64,000 bases of DNA, taken from Lentinula raphanica. Lineage: Eukaryota > Basidiomycota > Agaricomycetes > Agaricales > Omphalotaceae. Below, one piece after another: positions 59,421 to 64,000 of the stretch; the stretch's first letter is position 1; every line of letters begins with the position of its first letter. The notes under the pieces were generated by a model. It made no database searches. It was not told the DNA's origin and saw only the letters and a program-made list of their open reading frames with translations. The stretch is taken from contig JANVFP010000009.1 in NCBI GenBank assembly GCA_027919835.1, positions 496,001 to 560,000 of the forward strand. The letters are read 5' to 3'. The position numbers and the translations under genes were made by a program.

Positions 59421-59779
59421 TGGCTCTGCCGCGGTGTGAACATAACTACTTAGTGCTTATACCCAACTGAGGACACTCCGCTCTGGTCTCTTACTTTTCA
59501 ACGACATCCTCAAAAGGCATGATACTCCTACGCGATTCCGATAGTAGGTTCAAGAATCAACACTCTCGAATCTCCCTTTGTCTCACAGAAGAACTGACCA
59601 TTGCCTCTATAGCTTACAGGCGATTGTCGTCTGGATTGCACACTCAGGTAGCAAAATGAGGCAAGGATGAGATGGCATGAATGGCCGTCAGTCATTAATT
59701 GGTCAAGCTTCGTCTCGCTTACACTCACGACTTTCTAGGAGAGTAAACCCCTCCTTCGTCGCTACTTCCGACTCAATTC

Positions 59780-60655
59780 AAGCTACACTTGAATCATGAA
59801 GACCACGTCCCGGGTACTCATTGACATTTTCATTCAACTGGAACACACATCTATCTACCTCGCTCTATGGACTTCGTATTCGTCAGGATGTCCCTCTGCG
59901 ATTGCGGCCGTTCCTTCGAGCTTCGTCTCATCTGTTCAGGGCTCGCTTTTCGGATTATAGTCCTCTGAAGACACCCTTGTGATGTCTCCGCACCCACTGC
60001 GACCATAGTGGCTGATCGTTTGGAAGAAGTACATCTGTTTATAGGTCTGGTCTGTCTTGCAGTGTCCTCATATTCCGCGCCGATGTCCTCTCCATGACAG
60101 CCCCAAAGCTCCTGCGTCTTTTCGACCGACTCAAAACCCACGGGACTCCTTCATCGTCAACGACGGCTTACATCTAACACGTTCGGACAATATCCTACAG
60201 GATCATGTTGACGCATGGTTTCTGACATTCATTCCCTCGCCAATGTCAGTTTCGGCCAGCTTAGAGCTAGTGCGCTTTGACGCCAACTACCGCTTGGACA
60301 GAATCTATACAGGCTGAAGGGGTGGGATGAGGTACGTATGGCACGAGATGAGTTTCTGGTTAGTCGAATATTGTCATCGTCCATTTGCCCCCGCTCAAAT
60401 GCACCCATTACAGAAGAGCTTGTTTGGTGACAATTCTTCCTTCCATAGAATCAAGATGAAAACTCAAGCTATTGTATACCGTTGATCATAAGCTTAACTA
60501 CAGTCTACGATTACTCTACCCAAGCCTATCAAACTCGGTCCTCTCTAAACTTTGGAAAGTCCCCTCAGTTGATACCGAGCTTCACTGTTTCCTCACTAGA
60601 CCGCACGTTCGCGAGATGAGCCAAAGAAGAACGGATCAGAGGAGCTTGGAGTACT
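59780..60655 (+). pseudogene. Decayed coding-like stretch, perhaps F-box/LRR type
   Basis: Plus-strand reading gives protein-like fragments separated by stops and frame changes: SLYGLRIRQDVPLRLRPFLR, VLIFRADVLSMTAPKLLRLF and DRLKTHGTPSSS, then LASRL-type leucine-rich pieces. Leucine spacing and APKLLRLFDRLK resemble the leucine-rich part of basidiomycete F-box proteins, a very large and fast-decaying family. No intact frame exists. Weak assignment. Confidence 0.22.
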
Positions 60656-60912
60656 GACTCCTGCCAAGTGATGAGTTATCTGAAAGTCGTGCTAGACGCT
60701 TCAGACCGGTACCAATGTAGACAAGCACAGATCTTACATCCTTTCGGGTTTTGGATGACTATCAGGTACGTTCTCGAGGACGTTGGGAAAGGCAGTTGCG
60801 ATTGCGGATCTCGCAGTACAGCGGACAGTCACTACTACTGAACAATAGTGAATGAGATGCCAGATATCCACCCTTTCTCTGCCCTTGTCCCCCTCCTTCT
60901 TCCCCATTCTCC

Positions 60913-61631
60913 TCACTCAAACTCTCCCAGGGAATTGGGCCACCTGACTCGTATATTAAGGACGACGGTGACTACTCCATTTGTTCGGTTTTTCCAGAAC
61001 ACCCAATGACTTGTCTAAGGGGGAGAACATAGCAGGGGAGGGGATCAGTTGATAATTTCAACAGACTTGATAGAAAAGAGTATACCGGCCCAATCACAAA
61101 GAGCGTACTCCCGGAAACAGGCGTGTTGGGCTCATTGAGTGCCAGGCGGAAATCAGTTTGTGAAAGGTCCTCAGGCGGCCCCAGTGTCAATGTCACAGAC
61201 CCTACCGATTTCTTATAAGTGGGCTCTTCATCCTCTTCGGTACAGATAAAGGAGGTTCTGAGCAGAGGGTATCCATGTTCTCCTTGCACAGGAATTTTCG
61301 CCGAGGGTATAATATGAAATGGAAAGCCCCACAATCTCAGTTTTTGTACACCAAACTTCATCCCGGCCTCTATGAATGGACGATACTCTTCTGGGAAATG
61401 GGCGGAGCGGTAAAGTAGATAGGGAGCTTTCTGACCGTGTGGAATCTAGCAGTGGGTAGAATGAGCTCGGAACACATTCTGAGCAAATCTAGAAAGGCAA
61501 CTGCCAGTTCTAGTCCTTACATCGCTAAGCACAGAAAGAGCCCCACCAGGCACTGGCATGGCCCCAGTTGAGACGATCAATAGACTCAGGCCGACGGTGA
61601 CGAGGACTTGGTGCATGATACCGAATCGCAT
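60913..61631 (-). CDS. Secreted hypothetical protein, 190 residues
   Basis: I do not recognise the family. Exons 61521-61631, 61086-61445 and 60913-61014 sum to 573 nt, or 190 residues, all joined by clean GTAAGG/GTATAC donors and CTAG/TTAG acceptors in phase 0. The start at 61631 gives a signal peptide (MRFGIMHQVLVTVGLSLLIV, cleavage near STGAMP). The mature part is mixed, with IPHGQKAPYLLYRSAHFPEE, KLRLWGFPFHIIPSAKIPV, SVGSVTLTLGPPEDL and GSTLFVIGPTSHWVFW, ending RWPNSLGEFE. There is one cysteine in the mature region, so it is not a Cys-rich effector type. Beta-rich composition suggests a compact secreted domain; function unknown. Confidence 0.65.
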
Positions 61632-63489
61632 ATCGATATACTAATAGTACAAATCGAGACTATCATGCGAGCAAACAATGTAACGAGTTTATCAGTATGA
61701 AAGAGGCGGAACTAAAGTTCTTTACTCACGACAAGTATGTAGAACGTAGAACTGGACTGTAGGAAATGGCGCACAGTGAGAAGTAGATAAGTTGTCGGCC
61801 AAAGGAAGATTTGACAGATAAGTTGAAAACAGAGAAGATCGAGCCGAGGTCCTTGGCCAGCAAGGACGTTTTTATGAGAATTCTTCGAAGGAGATGGTCG
61901 TTGCACTGCAAGAATGGGGTTGAGGGAGAAAATTAAGCTCGGTTTATACGTTAGAATCAGGCGCGCTTGGATAATCCTTCGCACGGAGGCTATGTTCATG
62001 TTCAGTGATATCGATAAGTGATCAAGAAATTGTATGCTAATGCTTCCCAGGACCCAACCTTTCCCAACCAGGTGCATCAGGGTGCATCAGGGTGAATAGG
62101 TCCGTCGGATCTGGATTCCAGAAAGGCCGCTGAAAGACTTCTCTCTCATCCCCTCTCATCCCTCTCTTGAACGCCTATCCTCATCATCAACACATCGTGA
62201 ATTCTCAAAGTGAATATCCCGACAAGCATTGAATGATGTTTGGAGTCGTAGATACTAGACACACCGGTATCAGTGCAGGCAGGTGCAACCTGGTACTCTG
62301 CTCATGTTCCGTCGTTTGCGACACTGTACGAGTGAATTTCTGTGATTATCTTGAGGCTACATCCGAACAAGCCTTGAAGCTTGATGATGCGTGATCAAAC
62401 CTCCCTAGTCAGCCCTAGCTCATTGATGAATTTTCTACAAGGTCAAACTATAGAGTCATTCTCGTCGATCCCATACCAGAGGAAAGTCTATTCTGAGATG
62501 TGGTTCGAAAAAGACGACCGAAGAGCTCCAGCCTCCTAGTTCACTCGTGCCCAAAGCTTGATCAGTGAAGCACAACGGTCGAGTGCGATTCAGCGCTCAG
62601 CTCAGAGAATGTCCCGTCTGGGTTTGTCTTCGTTTTCGTCATTTTCGTCGTCAGTTCATCCTCCTCGTCAAGATCATCACCTTCACCGTGCTCACTCGGA
62701 GGGGTTATCTGATTTTCCAGACCAACGCGTCAACGCGTCAACATTGGCTGATTGTATTTCCTATGAGGTGAAGTACGGAGTCTCAAGCCCATGTAACATG
62801 TTTTCCAAATTCGTGGAAGGTCTCTCAAAGTCCAAAGAGGTGAGTAGACAACCAAAGATGATTGAGTAAGAGATGGAAAGAAGACACAGATAAACGGGGG
62901 TACCGACCGTCACTGTCAAGTTTAGTCTATTCGTCATGGACTCATGAAGCATGTGCATGAGGTGCGAAACGAACTGTTGTTCGGAGGGAGTAGTCGAAGG
63001 TCTGGGGCTGCTTGATGAAAGAGACAAATAAACGCAGCAAAATGGGGTCAACATAGAAGAATTCGGAATTGCAATAGAGGGGCAGGGAAAGGAGTGGTGC
63101 TATTTCTGGAGGGATCTAAGAGCCCTAGCTTGATAATTGGAATACACGGAGGGTAGGAGCCCCCAAAAATAGGCAGGAGAGGAGTTTGGTCGCGACAAAC
63201 GCGACAAACGCGAAGAATCCCGCAACCATTGAACCTGGCACACCTCCACAACCACATCCTGCCCACCGTCTCACACCTCGCATCGCGCATTATCCTTTGT
63301 CTCCCGATTTGATTCGACAGTCGAGGACCTGGCATCAAACTTTGCCTTCACTAGTAGTCCCTTCCCACTGAACAATATGGTCGAGCATTGAAAAAGAAGC
63401 TTCCGTCCGTGAGGAGTATTGTTCATTTGGACAGAGAAACGGGAACGTGAAGATTGAAAGGAGGGCGAGAGTAAATCAAGGATGAGAGG
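61632..63489. other. Gene-poor stretch
   Basis: 1.9 kb without a recognisable gene. Small direct repeats occur: GGTGCATCAG twice near 62080 and ACAAACGCG twice near 63198. Open frames on both strands lack motifs and splice support. Confidence 0.4.
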
Positions 63490-63900
63490 AGTGTGAATTA
63501 CTCCGCAGAGTTGAGGATGTTCCATTAGGGACTGGACAAAGAGGAGCTTCCGTTTCTCAGGAGGGCTATGAAGAGGATGGTCCCACCCAGAGTCGAGATA
63601 CCCAACTAAATCATACTGCCACCAGCCTTGACGCCAAAATCCTAACCAGGCTCATCCTTCCCAGCTCGTACCGTTGGCAATCCCTTGGTTGAGGTTACAT
63701 GATATACTCCTATTCCCTCTAACAGACTCTCTCCTGACTGCATCATACGTTGAAGACTTCCACCCAGCGTGTCAGAATCCGCCGAAATTTGGCCGCAAGT
63801 AGGATTGTATGAGGAGGTCGAACGACGGTGGTTTCGATGTCATAGACGGAAGAGATGAGAAGGTGGAGAGAAGGTGAATCAGCCAGTCAAGAAAGTGCGA
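63490..63900. repeat. Diverged segmental duplication, copy 2
   Basis: Second copy of the segment at 58480-58900, same orientation, about 5 kb away. The minus-strand frame VGYLDSGWDHPLHSPPEKRK continuing LLFVQSLMEHPQLCGVIHT is better preserved here, and may be part of a gene extending left to about 63270. Confidence 0.5.
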
Positions 63901-64000
63901 GCAATATTAATCAGGTTGTGCAGAGAGCACATCGACCTGGCCGCGAAGAGAGGATGGCAAGTGGTAGAGCTCCAGAGAGCAAGGAGGTGGAAAGATAAGC

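Noticed and set aside
58970..59443. 157-codon minus-strand frame
   Set aside because: Composed of the inverted-repeat element; repeats of Lys/Phe-rich text come from the AT-rich ends.

Overview
The window is nuclear DNA of a filamentous basidiomycete, most likely an Agaricomycete (mushroom-forming fungus). Genes carry many short GT-AG introns of about 45 to 65 nt. The gene set fits: tyrosine-kinase-like (TKL) kinases of the mushroom-expanded type, a DUF6698-type protein, thaumatin-like and RlpA-like secreted proteins, and tandem GABA/choline-type permeases. There is no operon structure, rRNA gene, CRISPR array or convincing tRNA.

Layout. 0-9 kb: 5' part of an oligopeptide transporter (minus), an FKBP12 prolyl isomerase (minus), a gene-poor stretch with diverged repeats, and a disordered hypothetical protein (minus). 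9.3-11.9 kb: a flavin monooxygenase (plus). 12.8-21.2 kb: a TKL-like protein kinase gene (plus) broken by two DNA transposons. Element A (14503-16184) has inverted arms of about 620 bp and an 8-bp target duplication. Element B (16246-20887) has 32-bp imperfect terminal repeats, an apparent 2-bp target duplication, and a DUF6698-type gene inside. Removing both elements, with one target copy each, restores a continuous kinase C-lobe reading frame.

21.6-27 kb: the TRAPP subunit TRS33/TRAPPC6 (minus) diverges from a kinase-ankyrin fusion (plus). 27-33 kb: three secreted proteins in a row on the minus strand (GH13 alpha-amylase, thaumatin-like protein, RlpA-like double-psi beta-barrel protein). 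33.5 kb: a candidate small spliced gene. 36-39.5 kb: a PSP1-domain protein (plus). 40.9-42.5 kb: a C2H2 zinc-finger factor (minus). 43.7-47.5 kb: a GH71/GH99-like protein with a long disordered tail (minus), sharing a 144-bp divergent promoter with a P-loop small-molecule kinase (plus).

49-54 kb: two tandem, closely related amino-acid/choline-type permeases (plus), followed tail-to-tail by a secreted type-B carboxylesterase (minus). 56.8-57.9 kb: a TPMT-like methyltransferase (minus). 58-64 kb is gene-poor: a candidate small inverted-repeat element, a decayed coding-like stretch, a secreted hypothetical protein (60.9-61.6 kb), and two diverged copies of a segment 5 kb apart.

The strongest biological story is the double transposon insertion in one kinase exon, with a DUF6698-type gene travelling in one element. 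All gene models are hand-built from splice signals and reading frame. Exon sums were checked to be in frame for FKBP, TRS33, the kinase-ankyrin protein, the P-loop kinase, the secreted protein at 61 kb and the small gene at 33.5 kb.
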